Source: Arsenophonus sp052174495
Lineage (GTDB): Bacteria; Pseudomonadota; Gammaproteobacteria; Enterobacterales; Enterobacteriaceae
Direction of reading: 5' to 3'
Length of the DNA stretch: 41,233 nt
NCBI GenBank assembly: GCA_052174495.1
Contig: JBQMRR010000026.1
Span: 1-41,233, forward strand
In this document: piece after piece, positions 1 to 10,590 of the stretch
How the letters are laid out: each line of letters opens with the position of its first letter
How positions within the stretch are numbered: the first letter of the stretch is position 1
Made by a program: the position numbers and the translations under genes
The notes under the pieces: model-generated
Databases searched by the model: none
Told to the model about the DNA's origin: nothing
What the model saw: the letters and a program-made list of their open reading frames with translations, nothing else

Positions 1-460
1 AAGCATGCAGTACCGAAGGTTAAGTGTCTGCTAGTGGAGTTTTAGTAAGAGAGAGACTTGACGTCGCTAACAAAACCTTTAATCCTTTATTAGTAGGGTT
101 ATCAGTAAAGTATCATCCTCCATCGATGAGGATGTTGGAGAAAAATGCAGAAGAACCATTGGAAATTCTATGTCTTTCCGTCAGTGCACTGGGCGTCAAT
201 AAAAATAAAAATCTGATTGAATCAGCTTTTGTGACAGTGAGGTTATGGCTAACGCGCAAGCACGAAGTACTGTAGCTCAACAAAACAATTATTTCAATAG
301 TGTTTAAGCTGCTTCCGTCTGCTCATGAAACTGGAAATCGATTAGTGGAATTTTTGATCTGCCAATCATACTTCTAAACAACATCTAATTTAAGGATGAA
401 GAACAGATTCACGAAGAATCAGAGCGCAAGCGTTAGCCTGATCGTCATACATCAGATTTT
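1..460 (+). mobile_element. IS256-family element, 3' part (copy 1)
   Basis: This is the C-terminal third of a mutator/IS256-type DDE transposase plus the right end, cut by the window edge. The plus-strand frame at 24-275 contains a decayed form of the family's C-terminal signature (MRMLEKNAEEPLE, then NLIESAFVTVRL, matching the usual NPIESxFATVRxR block). Past the stop at 275 other frames still resemble 'MVFKLL...KxWxRL'. The end near 443-460 (CGTCATAC then ATCAG) matches the ends of the other copies. It is a pseudogene: several frame changes and no catalytic region within the window. The same sequence recurs seven more times in the window, which is the main support. Confidence 0.8.
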
Positions 461-1022
461 TTAATAACTTACTTTTATGAGGCGATAGGTTACTTTTTCA
501 ATGTTTAGTTTGATAACCAGATAACAGAATTATTCTCAAAAAATGCATAAAATTAAAAAACAAGGGTTATTAAGCTAAACCTATGATTAATATCACTACA
601 ATTATTGCATTAGGTTAAAAAATACGCATGCACTCCAATTAAATTTTTACTTACTCTACTAATAGATAGAGATCTAAAACAGATTTTATCAGCTTTTAGC
701 AAAAATAGATGAATTTTACTTTTCTCTTAAAGATCGATTCAAATTTAACCATGAACAGCTAAAACGAAGAAAGAGAAGATTGCTTAATGCTGATTGAAAT
801 ACGTTTACACACTGATACTTAAGGTTAACAGTAAGGGTTTATAAAAATAAAAAATTTCCCATCTAATAAATTTAGCAGATGGGGTAAATTATCTACAGAA
901 TCAAGAGTAAAATTCGATTAAAAATTAGTTATGTATAAGTTAAATAGATTTTTTAGCTGCATCTTATATAAATAAATATGAATTTCAGTGTATGTTGGTT
1001 TTAACTGTCGACTACTTTTAGA
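461..1022. other. AT-rich stretch before the origin, no gene seen
   Basis: I see no coding sequence here. The only structure is an inverted repeat, CCCATCT at 858-864 and AGATGGG at 877-883, with a 12-base AT loop. It lies in the AT-rich tract leading into the replication origin and could be part of it, but nothing shows a function. Confidence 0.5.
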
Positions 1023-1031
1023 TTATCCCCA
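1023..1031 (+). promoter_or_regulatory. DnaA box-like site of the plasmid origin
   Basis: TTATCCCCA differs at one base from the consensus DnaA box TTATCCACA. It lies about 45 bp before the first clear iteron, where iteron plasmids often carry such a site. A single 9-mer in AT-rich DNA can arise by chance; its position is the support. Confidence 0.5.
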
Positions 1032-1067
1032 ACTTTTTAAAAAATTTGTTTAAAACATAACCTATAC

Positions 1068-1095
1068 TTGACAATAGTTTTTAAATATCGATAAT
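1068..1095 (+). promoter_or_regulatory. Probable repA promoter
   Basis: A perfect -35 hexamer TTGACA (1068-1073) is followed after 16 bases by GATAAT (1090-1095), one base from TATAAT. The first iteron (1077-1091) lies between the two hexamers, so RepA bound to iterons should block its own promoter, which is the classical autoregulation of iteron plasmids (inference). The predicted leader is about 120 bases long and includes the hairpin at 1152-1191. Confidence 0.7.
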
Positions 1096-1146
1096 TAGTT
1101 TTTAAAAGTCGATGTTTTATCACGTTTTATGGTTTTTAAAAGTCGA
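1077..1146 (+). repeat. Iterons of the replication origin
   Basis: Three direct repeats of the 15-mer GTTTTTAAAAGTCGA lie at 1077-1091 (two mismatches), 1098-1112 (exact) and 1132-1146 (exact). The first two are 21 bp apart, close to two helical turns. A degenerate related sequence, CTTTTTAAAA, begins at 1033, about 44 bp before the first, so further decayed units may exist. They are on the same strand and directly upstream of repA, as expected for binding sites of a winged-helix initiator. The 34-bp gap between units 2 and 3 breaks the phasing. Confidence 0.75.
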
Positions 1147-1151
1147 AAAAC

Positions 1152-1191
1152 AAGCTAGGGAAGGATAGGTGCTGTCACACCTACCTAGCTT
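1152..1191 (+). promoter_or_regulatory. Large inverted repeat in the repA leader
   Basis: AAGCTAGG (1152-1159) pairs with CCTAGCTT (1184-1191), and inside it AGGTG (1167-1171) pairs with CACCT (1178-1182) around a 6-base loop, leaving one asymmetric internal bulge. It lies between the iterons and the repA start. It could be a RepA-dimer operator or an RNA structure in the leader; a terminator is less likely because no clean U-run follows (TTTAATAA). Confidence 0.55.
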
Positions 1192-1260
1192 TAATAACAA
1201 CCCTAGAACTGATAGGATAAGGCTATGACAGATAGCAGAAACAAAGAGTGAGAAAATAAC

Positions 1261-2151
1261 TTGAAAACTTTACGCCCTCGAAAACACGAGATAGATTTTT
1301 TTATTGCTGATGAAGTTGAGCTTTCAGGATTTAGAGACGAAATGGCTAGTATGGAGCATCCATTTTTTGCTTTAAAAGGTGGTGATATCGACACGCGCAG
1401 GTATAAAAGTGGTAACACAACAATAGTTGTAGCCCCTAATGCTGAATATGGAATAGCAACCGTTTTTGATAAGGATGTTTGGATTTATGCTATTTCTAAA
1501 TTACAAGAGTCTATTAATAATCATGAGAAAATTAGTCGTACTGTTTATTTTACACCATATGATTTTTTTGTAACAACGAATAGAGCAAAGAGTGGTAGAG
1601 CATATGAAGATTTAAGAAAGTCACTATCTCGTCTTGCTGGAACAAGGATTGAAACAAATGTAGTTTATTCTAAAGATTCTAGAAAAACAGAGAATTTTGG
1701 TTTAATTGATAAGTGGGTTATTTTAGAGGAAAAAAAAGGTAAACTTAATATTGGTATGGTTGAAGTAACGTTACCTGACTGGCTCTATCAGGCCTTGCAT
1801 AAAAAGAAAATATTAAAAATCAGTCAAGACTACTTCCGTATTAGAAAGGCAATAGATAGAAGAATTTATGAAATAGCCCGTAAGCATTGTGGTAATCAGG
1901 GAGAATTTACTATAGCCCTTGAAAAACTGCGTTTAAAAACAGGGAGTACCGCATTGTTAAAAATGTTTAGGCATAATATTAAGCAACTAGCTAAAGCGAA
2001 TGACTTACCAAATTACGGTATTCGTTATGATGCAGAAACTGATATGGTAATTTTTAATAACCGTAATCTGACATCAGATCAGGAAGGAAAAGAGCAAAAA
2101 CGGGAAAAAGGTAAACGGGATATTTATAAGTTAAAAAATTCGTATTGGTAA
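1261..2151 (+). CDS. repA: Plasmid replication initiator protein, RPA family
   Basis: This is an intact 296-residue frame and the main replication gene of the plasmid. The protein matches the replication initiator protein A (RPA) family by its ordered blocks: an N-terminal 'MEHPFFALKGGD' (from residue 31), 'ATVFDKDVWIYAISKL', 'SRTVYFTPYDFFVTTNR', 'LSRLAGTRIETN', 'FGLIDKWVI', 'TLPDWLYQAL', then 'RRIYEIARKHCG' and 'KTGSTALLKMFR'. It should bind the iterons upstream and open the origin. The start is uncertain. The frame opens at TTG 1261, which has no good ribosome-binding site. An ATG at 1225 in the same frame has AGGA seven bases upstream, but its ninth codon is TGA (1249-1251). ATG 1342 (codon 28) is a further candidate. 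The conserved core is undamaged, so the gene is probably functional. Confidence 0.9.
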   Translation: MKTLRPRKHEIDFFIADEVELSGFRDEMASMEHPFFALKGGDIDTRRYKSGNTTIVVAPNAEYGIATVFDKDVWIYAISKLQESINNHEKISRTVYFTPYDFFVTTNRAKSGRAYEDLRKSLSRLAGTRIETNVVYSKDSRKTENFGLIDKWVILEEKKGKLNIGMVEVTLPDWLYQALHKKKILKISQDYFRIRKAIDRRIYEIARKHCGNQGEFTIALEKLRLKTGSTALLKMFRHNIKQLAKANDLPNYGIRYDAETDMVIFNNRNLTSDQEGKEQKREKGKRDIYKLKNSYW

Positions 2152-2529
2152 CTAAACGATGTGGAAAATAAAAAATGATATTTATCAATTTCCAGAAGCT
2201 ACAGATTAAGGGGGGTAAAAAATATTTATGTTGGTAAAAGTTATTGTTTATTCGCAGACTAATTTATAGGCATATCTATATTTTAATTATTATAATTTCA
2301 AAAAATTTTCTACAGGCCAGATAATCTGGTAAATAAAACGACTCTATACAATGGAATCTACTTAGCCCATATCTTTTAAATCGGTTAATATAACTGTTCA
2401 CATTTTGAATATGGAATTCCTTAACAAATAATTCTCTAATTACCTAACCTTATTAGGCGATGCTGATTAATTTAATGCTTGGTGGTAAAAGTTTCGTATT
2501 ATTTAACTCCATCCGGAATAAAGGATGAA
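2152..2529. other. Region after repA, no gene seen
   Basis: No open frame or clear terminator is visible. There is a small inverted repeat, CCTAA (2443-2447) with TTAGG (2453-2457). The region runs into an IS91-family remnant and may include its lost 3' end. Confidence 0.4.
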
Positions 2530-4292
2530 CTTTTATCGATGATCAGCTTAAGAATAGTTTAATAATCCTCGTTTTTGTCATTTTATGTATTCTTTCTGAT
2601 AATAATTCCGTTGCCTGTTTACCAAACTAAGCATCAATAAAAAGTATTCTGTGTCAGAAAGAATGTATTTTTATTGGATTGTATGCAGGAATTCTTTCAT
2701 TATAATGGTAAAACCCTAATTATTTGCGAGCCGTTATCTCCAGCTCATTTACACCTTCGGTAATAAAGTGCTTCGTTGAGAATTTGACAATAAATCATAG
2801 TAACGCAGCATATTAAAACGTATTCCTAAAATATGGATAATATAGAACCCAATAATCTCTTTCTGCTTCAGGGGTCCGCTATCGGTACTGTTTAATTAGA
2901 AATGGTGATAGTGTAATGATGCACAAAATCTCTTCTCTTCGGTAATACCGTAGCTTTAATGCGAATATCGGTGAGCAGTTTAAGATGTAGCGCTAGAGAT
3001 ATTTTATGGTATGCCACTCTCATATTTCGTATTTTTAATGAAGTGTACTTTACAGTAACACGTTCGCACTTTGCCTTCAGGATACGCTGATATTACTTAC
3101 TTGTGCGGATATACTCCAGACCAGGAAGACAGTAGAATTTATCAGATTATAATTGTGACGTATCAACCGTATGACAGCACTTCATTAGATCCATTCACCT
3201 ACTATTTTTTTAAAGAATAGCTCTAAACCCATCCAGCATGTTTAATATCTAGACTACCATGAGTAACGGAGAGATGAACATAGAGATATTGATTCAGTTA
3301 TCAATCACAAATATGAAAGAAACAGAAAAGATACTAATTCGATATTCTATTTCTGTATCTACTACAGGATAGCGTTGGTGGAGGCGCGAAATAAAAGTGT
3401 TGAGATCTGGCTAGTTATTGTTAAAAACAAAGACCAAAAATAGGCATACTACATACTAAAAGTAATCTGTTGCGAGTTTCAGTCGAGTAAAATATAAACC
3501 TAACACTATTCGGTAACTTTGAAGCCGAATGAACTTTATGTTTTTGATTTACAACTTTAGCAAAAAACGGCAATAGAAACACATTTAAAAGAGGAAACAG
3601 CAGTAGCGTCGAAAATAAACTCATAGCAGAAGTACTGCAGTTAAACATTCGCTTAACAGATAGATCTGCAAATTAATATTTTTACCGTGTTTTTCAAGAA
3701 AATTATTCCGCAGTCATCAATAGTAAAAAGGAGTTTAGTTGGTTGTGGAGAATGTACATCTGGTAAATTACTTTCTCTGAATATTCTTGCTAGAGAAATA
3801 GAATTTTCTCCTGTCTGTATTCGTTAGGTCTATCGGTCAAGTTATCTTTGTGCTTGTTCTAGGAGAGAATGAGACGGGAATTATCCATAGCTTCCTATAA
3901 ATAATGAATTTATCAACAAGCATACTTTTAGTCTCCCCCTTATGTAAATGTATGCAGCGCCATTAATTTTTAGCCTAGACTATTTTCCTTAAAACCAAGA
4001 ATAATTATGACTAGAATCGGGTAATGCTTATATTTCTAGAAGAATATCATAAAAAATTCAGTTGATCTATCATTATCAATTTCAGGAGAAAGATCATAAA
4101 GTGTTTGAATAAACAAGGGATATAACACGCGAATTGTGTGTTTTTCTGATCTTATCCAGATTCTCCTCTCTAGGAAATTTATTGCAAGTTATCCTGACTG
4201 AATTCCTGAAATATTAATATATTGTAGAGTATAAAATGGTACTAATATCATGACTTCGCTGAAGTAGTATAGCTGCGTCGATCAGATCATAG
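2530..4292 (-). mobile_element. IS91-family element, near full length, dead (copy A)
   Basis: This is a decayed rolling-circle transposase (IS91/IS1294 type) on the minus strand. It aligns over its whole length by eye with copies at 13065-15030, 31010-32010 and 32020-32780. Family assignment comes mainly from the 13065-15030 copy, which keeps fragments such as 'FHITFTMP' and 'LNQYLHVHISITHDG', the H-x-H block before the Y2 region. In this copy the C-terminus still reads 'ATELLSERIHKM' (about 2575-2610). Many stops and frameshifts. The 5' end near 4290 abuts an IS256 fragment, so one element interrupted or deleted into the other. Confidence 0.65.
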
Positions 4293-4690
4293 TTAACTAC
4301 CTTCATGTTTTGTTTGCAAGGTTTTCAGTAAAGCATCTACAAGGATGAGAAAACTGGAGAAAGAGGGAGAAGAGTGACTAGTATTCTATGCTTTTCCGTT
4401 AGTGCACTGGACGTCATAAGAACGACGAATCCGATTGAATCGGCTTTTGCGATAGTAAGGTTATAAACCTAAAACGAAAAGCACTATAGTTTAGAAAATA
4501 ATCCTTTCAATAATATTTAAGTTGTTTCTGTTTCCTCATAAAACTGCAACCAAGTAATGCGATTTAACCTGCTGACCAATAGTGGAAACAATGTCCAATT
4601 TTAAGGATAGAAAATAGATTTATGAAGCATCAACACGGAGTGTAACCTGACCGGCCCCCCTATACTAAATTTGTTAATAACTTTTATTTC
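4293..4690 (+). mobile_element. IS256-family element, 3' fragment (copy 2)
   Basis: This is the same transposase C-terminus as at 1-460, in the same orientation: 'RMRKLEKEGEE', a decayed serine-value-histidine block, then 'TNPIESAFAIVRL' near 4418-4460. It ends in the shared right end near 4660-4675. The left side is replaced at about 4293 by the IS91-family element, so catalytic residues are gone. Confidence 0.75.
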
Positions 4691-5432
4691 TAATATATTT
4701 TAATTATAAAAATAATAATTTATGTAAATAAACTGAGACAGTAGTTAATTATTTTAAATTAAAAAATAAATATATGAATAAACTATCACTAAAAACTAAG
4801 CGTATAGTAAAAAATTTTTTGATTTAAATTATTTAAATAAATAGCTAAAGTGTATGAGAAGTAATGCTTTTGTAAGGGAGTATTGAATACTTATATGCAG
4901 ATAATTATGGGAAAGTTGTTTATGATATTATTGCTGCTAATAATACTGGAATTATTCATCTAAAACCCTCTCTCGTTAATAGAGATAATCATTATATCTA
5001 TAAATCTTTTTATTGATAAGCCAAGATGATCGAATTAAATTTTTAATATTTCATTATACAGTAATATAATGATGAAACTCGCTCATTGCAAATTTTAATT
5101 CAAGCTAAAGTAAATGCTCATTATCTTATTTCAAAATACTAAAAATAAAAAATATCAAATCTATCAGATTCAATCTAGTTACTAAAAATAAGAAAAAAAG
5201 TATGACATATAGGATCAAGTAATTAGAACGATAGACTGGATGTTAATGATAGCTCTTTGGTATTAAAATAGTCAACAAAGGGTTACTGAAGATATGCTTG
5301 GCGTAAGATCTAGTAGTCTTTTAATGAACAGCAAATTCTGTTATCATTAATTTAGCTAAAGATATCACAAAAAGATATAATCTAACATTAAATAATGTCT
5401 TAGCACATAGCGACGTTGCTTCATTAAGAAAG
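4691..5432. other. AT-rich gap, no gene seen
   Basis: I see only short chance frames on both strands, with no recognisable protein fragment or repeat. Confidence 0.45.
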
Positions 5433-5479
5433 CATGATCCACCTAAACTTTTCCAGTAGAAAAGTTTAAGTGGATCATG
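5433..5479. repeat. 21-bp near-perfect inverted repeat
   Basis: The arms 5433-5453 and 5459-5479 match at 20 of 21 positions around a 5-base loop (CAGTA). The arms begin CATGATCCAC and end TTAAACTTTTC-like. The right arm ends exactly where homology to the IS256 copies begins. With no gene immediately upstream and no U-run, it looks more like the two abutted terminal repeats of a lost small element than a terminator. Confidence 0.6.
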
Positions 5480-6361
5480 TGTACTGCATATTTAGGAACA
5501 TCTTTGCTGTTGGATTCCGAAACTAAGCACACCCTCTATCGTACCAAGCTCTAGTAGATACGATTAAGTTTGGCGCTCACTAACCCATTAAAAAAGTTAT
5601 GCCAATTTCCTTCTAACTTTTAATAATTATTTTCAATTACAATGAGCTTCTTATGTTCATAGATAGTGCTGCCGATAATGAGTAGCAGGCAAATGATGAT
5701 CAGTTTGCCCTGATAGGACGGTTATATATCTTTCGGTAGAAAATAAACGTAGCGCATATCATTTAAAATCATATAACTACTACTTCCTATGCTCTTTAAG
5801 GTATTCCTGTTTCAGTTTTCTTATGATATTAAAAAGAGCTCATATTATTTTTTATCAAAAGTCCGCATTCTTCTAAAAACTTCATTAAAATCACTAGTGA
5901 ATATGCCTTGCCAGTAGATTATGATAAAAAGTTTTTAATATTTTTTTGCACGCTTCAGATAAAGCGTAACACAAGGGATTTTTAGAAGGATATTCGTTGC
6001 TGCTTAAGAATCTCTTATCTTAACGTTTTAATCTCAATATCACTAATACCAGTCTGTATAAGTTTACGGTAGAAAATAACCGCTATAAACGACGATATGT
6101 ACACCCGTTAATAAAAGGGTATTCAGGATATTATTGCAACCGTGACTTCGAGCTAGTTAAAAGCCTCAACAGCGGTGCCTATCAGCACCTTAGCACTATT
6201 ACGAATAAATTCACGCAAGTGATCAGAGGTAATATCTAGTTTCGCGGATACCTATAGTCTAGATTTTTCATGGTATATCATCTCTCTCTGTTGTTGAGAT
6301 CATCTACAAAATTAATCAGAAGGATACATCTCGGAATTTCCGAAATACCATATATTAGAAA
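5478..6361 (-). mobile_element. IS256-family element, 5' two-thirds (copy 3)
   Basis: Sequence on the minus strand aligns by eye with the N-terminal and middle parts of the IS256 copies at 10591-11950 and 16198-17550. The left (5') end is kept: CATATATTAGAAA at 6349-6361 matches the terminal sequence CATATACTAGAAA of the copy at 40725. The transposase 3' end is missing, truncated at the inverted repeat at 5433-5479. Frames are broken throughout. Confidence 0.7.
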
Positions 6362-9300
6362 TAAGCATATTCCCTTTTAATGTGATCATTTTAGGATCAT
6401 TTTTTACTAAATTGGGCTAATGCTCTTATCAATTGAATCATGTTTTACAATAAATCGAATTTTATGCGCAGAAAGAGGTTCTAAACAAAAATCTGTATTG
6501 TTCCGACTTTTTAAATTATTAAATAGCAAGGTGAGAGAGGATTGTTTAGTTTGTTTTTTATTATTAATAAATAACAAATTTATATTTGTAACCACAAAAG
6601 CTATTATTTTGAGAAATTTTACTTAACTAATTGTTTTATTTGTTATTTTATTTTTTATTTAAAATTCTATTGTATTTTAGGTGCCATACTTAATTTTTAA
6701 TTAGAGAAATGGTAGAAAAATAAGAATAGAAAATATATTTAAAGTAATAGCGTTTACTGAGGTAAATACGGTATTCAACCATTACTGAGACGATTTTAAG
6801 CATGATAGATGTTTTTCTATACTCTAAGTGTTAGGTAATCGTGGTTAGGGATAAAACTCAAAGTCGTTTATTGCTACTCCTGAATGTCGATATTTTAAAT
6901 GTTACTTCATTTTATTACTATTTTTGCAAAGACTAGCGCACCAGAATGAGGGGGATCCAATTCAATATTTGGAATAGCAATATCTCTTCTTGAATTCAGG
7001 AGATCATACTGTATTCAATTCTCTACGCGGAGAACAAAAGCACTATCAATTAATCTTATCGTCTACTAAGACGTAAAGAAAATTACCTTAACAATTCGTC
7101 AACTGAATATATTCTTTAAATATACCAGTTTATTGAACACTGCTGAGTAGTGCAGTATGTTAGTATTAATTTTAGTTATTAAAACGATATTCGTAATATT
7201 TACTAGCCATTCAAGCGTGTATGAATGGAGATTAACTAATTCAAGAGTATTTCTTTACTTACGGTTAGCTCATTTAAAATCGACTTAATTAATTCTTTTA
7301 TAATTCCTGCATACCCAATCAGCAGGTACAACTTATGTTAAACCTAATTCTAAGCATTTTTTACTCTAAAAATAATTATTATATTTCTAAACTTTAATCT
7401 ATTTTAATGTTTATGCCCATATAAATACTAACTTTTTTATATTTTAAAATATTCTATTGGTAATTGAATACTATAAAAATAGTAAAATAATGAGTGGTTA
7501 TATGAGGTTAAATATATAGAGTTACAAAAACGCCTAGATTTTATATTATCATAAGTAAAGCTAACCTAAGATTAGGGATCTTGCTAAACAAAAAATAATT
7601 TTATCGAAAGCATAAGATCTAATGCCTTCATTCTATTTTAGAATTAGCTACTGATCCTAAATAGTTATTAAAAGGTATTTCTTTAAACGCTAAAGCAACA
7701 TAACCAATGAAAGTAAATTATAAAATGAATTACAAATCCAGTGAAAACACCGTAAGTTTTTACCCGTACCAATACTCAATAACTATAGAAAGATGATCGC
7801 AACTGCTTGATGAGTTAATTGAATTGGATGAAGCAATATTTTAAAGTTCTGCTCAACACTAACCAGGAAAACGCAGAGGTACCTGCAAAAACTATCCAAT
7901 TGCATTGATAAATATTTCACCAGCTATGTCAAAAGAAATAAAAATTGATGCAGAATCAATAAGGTTATGAAAGACAGATTAGGCAAGAATCATCATTACG
8001 TTCATTAAGAATACTGTTGATTTGGAGATGAGAACTAAAAAGGAGAAGTAAAAACTCACCGTTTTGAAGAAACATCGGGTACTAATTTAATTGTCTCGAT
8101 ATCTCAACCACCCAGATATTGACTGGCCTAAGAAACTAGATTTACAGTAGCGTTTATTTATTTTATCATGATAACCGTTGTTGAAATCATCCATATCAGC
8201 TTTGGTGATTTTTTTCGTCTATTTGGGACGGATTTCTTATAACGAAGTGCGCATAATTAGATAAAATATGCAAATCAACATTCTGCTAAATACTTCCTAA
8301 AAGGCTATTAAACATCTTCTCGCTTATTGATAACCCCCCATTTTCATTTATCTCTTGCACATTCACTGCTGGATGCTAATTTTTATTAGACATAGCTTAC
8401 TATCAGTAAAAATATAAGCTTAAAATATACTAATTTATGAAATGCCTGATCTAACAGAAATCGATTTTTTAGACGGTGTTGAGGTTTTAGGTGTTTCAAC
8501 CTTCATGACTATGTTTAGGTTTAGTAACCAATTTCTTGGGCTGCTGGTTTTCTACTTTGGAACGATGTGTTTTTATCTATTTTTTGCGTAGCACTTCACC
8601 ATCCAGATATTTTATGGTACAAGCTTACTTAAGATATGCACTTTCTATAGAAGCCTTCCTATGGAAATTTAAGCTTAACTTTTCGTTCTGTCGTCTTTTA
8701 ATCTTTAATTTTAAACAGGTTAATCATTTTAGTAACAGTGAGACTAGTTGATAGTTTTAGTATATCTTTTAAAGATCTTTCTCAGAAAGATGGCACGTTA
8801 TTTTTATAGAAGCTTGTTTTTGCCTTTAATTTTCTCTTGTTATATTTTTTGTTTGATACCTTTACCGTATACTTGATTAATATTTATGAATACCCTTTAT
8901 ATTTTTCTGATTACTTCGCTATCTCAATAATGAAATACCTAGATTTTTTTTGCATTCCCATTCTAAATGGGATAGTTAAACATGGTTATAACCTAATTAT
9001 CTGTATAATCATTACACACCAACAGTTTAGTAATACTATCGAGTAACTTGATCATATCCAATCTAAAAATGTATTTCTGTATTAACGTTAATAACACCTT
9101 CGCCTACGCTGTATAATCTTACTGTCTTTAAATCTAATCACATCAATAAGCTTAAACGATTTTATATAGATATTTTTAGCTGTTATTCATATCACTAAAA
9201 TAATCAAGGCAGTTCCGTACTCTAAGGATTAGGACTTTGTTCTCTACAATAAAAAGGATAGAAAAATTAGCAGTAATTTTATATCCCGTATTCTAAATGA

Positions 9301-9639
9301 TTCTGTATAGAAGCAATGCTATATAACGCATAAGATTCGCTGTCATCAAGCTTATCATAGTTTAATTGATACTCTCTATCAATAAGTAGATAACTTTTCT
9401 CTTATTCGGTATTCACAGAATAGAGAATATCACTTTGATAGTTTTTATCTTGCTATCGACAAATAAGATGAATTCTACTTTTAGGCTATAAAAATCACGC
9501 AGTGCCTTAATCTCATTAGGAAGCTAGATATCAAATAAATTTTTAATCATCCCTTTTTCAATTAAAACTACCTAAGCATTGAATCATACGATGTTGTGGT
9601 GAATTTTTAGTCATTTAATTTATTTAGAAATATTTTTAT
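6362..9639. other. Long gap with no assignable gene
   Basis: There are short open frames (6420-6626 and 8536-9046, plus strand) rich in F, I, L, Y and K, as expected by chance in this composition. On the minus strand at about 8460-8700 there is a lysine-rich stretch with readable pieces such as 'YLDGEVLRKK', possibly a decayed gene, but I cannot identify it. No IS copy is recognised here. Confidence 0.35.
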
Positions 9640-10110
9640 TTTAATGACTCAAACTAAATCGGTATTTAATAGGTTTTTTTAAAATCATACCTAACTCTTT
9701 ATCTCTTTCTCAGGTTCAAAAACCGTGTACTATTTTACGATTTGGAAATCCACAAGTATCAACTGCACTGTTTACCACTCTTGCAATCCAGACTTCTCTA
9801 TCTTTTTAGAGTAGAGATAATCGTTTTCCATGAATCATGGTTTTCTTGTCATCAGAAAACTTGTCGGAGAATAGAATGTAATCTTTAACGATTTCAGGAA
9901 GATTTTTGATAAGTAACATTATCGATGATAATTAATGCTGCTTCCAGTTTTAGATTAATTAAAAGGTTGTCGTTTTTGGACAAGACGCTGTCATCGATTC
10001 CAACTTTTGGCGTAATAATTTTCGTTTACGATCACATATCACATTTTTCAATGATAGGTGTTTAAATGAAACAGGATCCTTTAAGTGTTTTTCTGTTGAA
10101 TCGGTTTTTA
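9640..10110 (-). pseudogene. Unrecognised coding relic
   Basis: On the minus strand, three or more frame pieces read like ordinary protein rather than noise. In order they include 'VICDRKRKLLRQKLESMT', 'EIVKDYILFSDKFSDDKK', 'DREVWIARVVNSAVDTCG' and 'FPNRKIVHGF', with frameshifts between them. I do not recognise the family, and no motif points to a function. It is bounded on the right by an IS256 copy. Confidence 0.35.
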
Positions 10111-10590
10111 TACCCACATTATCTCAAACGTAGAAATATCTTAGAGGCACAAAAAATCTCTCTAGCAAGCCAATAAATCACCATCTTTAGTAGCATTCTA
10201 TCAAGCTACTTTTCCATGGATTGTTGAGTCTTTTTTGCTTTTCACCGTATTCAGTATCTATTCCAGATTTGAACAAGATATTACTTCTATTTAAAATTCT
10301 CTATTTTTTAATTTTGTTCCTGTTTTATTCCTTCTGATCTGAAGCACAGTACTACACTCTTCTATATTATTGAGAATATGTTAAAAGTATTTACCTCACT
10401 CATCAGTCCAACGTTAAAATTTATCGGTTTCTAAACCACATGAATAAAAATACGCAAACCGTCAATATTAACGCACACTTCATGGTTACACAACCATTGA
10501 TATGTAAGCAGATTTCTTGCCATTAACAGTAAGAATTACCTCTCTCTCGACTGCATCAGTCCATCTTTGGTACAGAATGTTGAGTTATAG

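Noticed and set aside
3421..3648. 75-residue open frame on the minus strand
   Set aside because: It lies inside the IS91-family relic at 2530-4292 and has no match to any protein other than being a frame of that decayed sequence.
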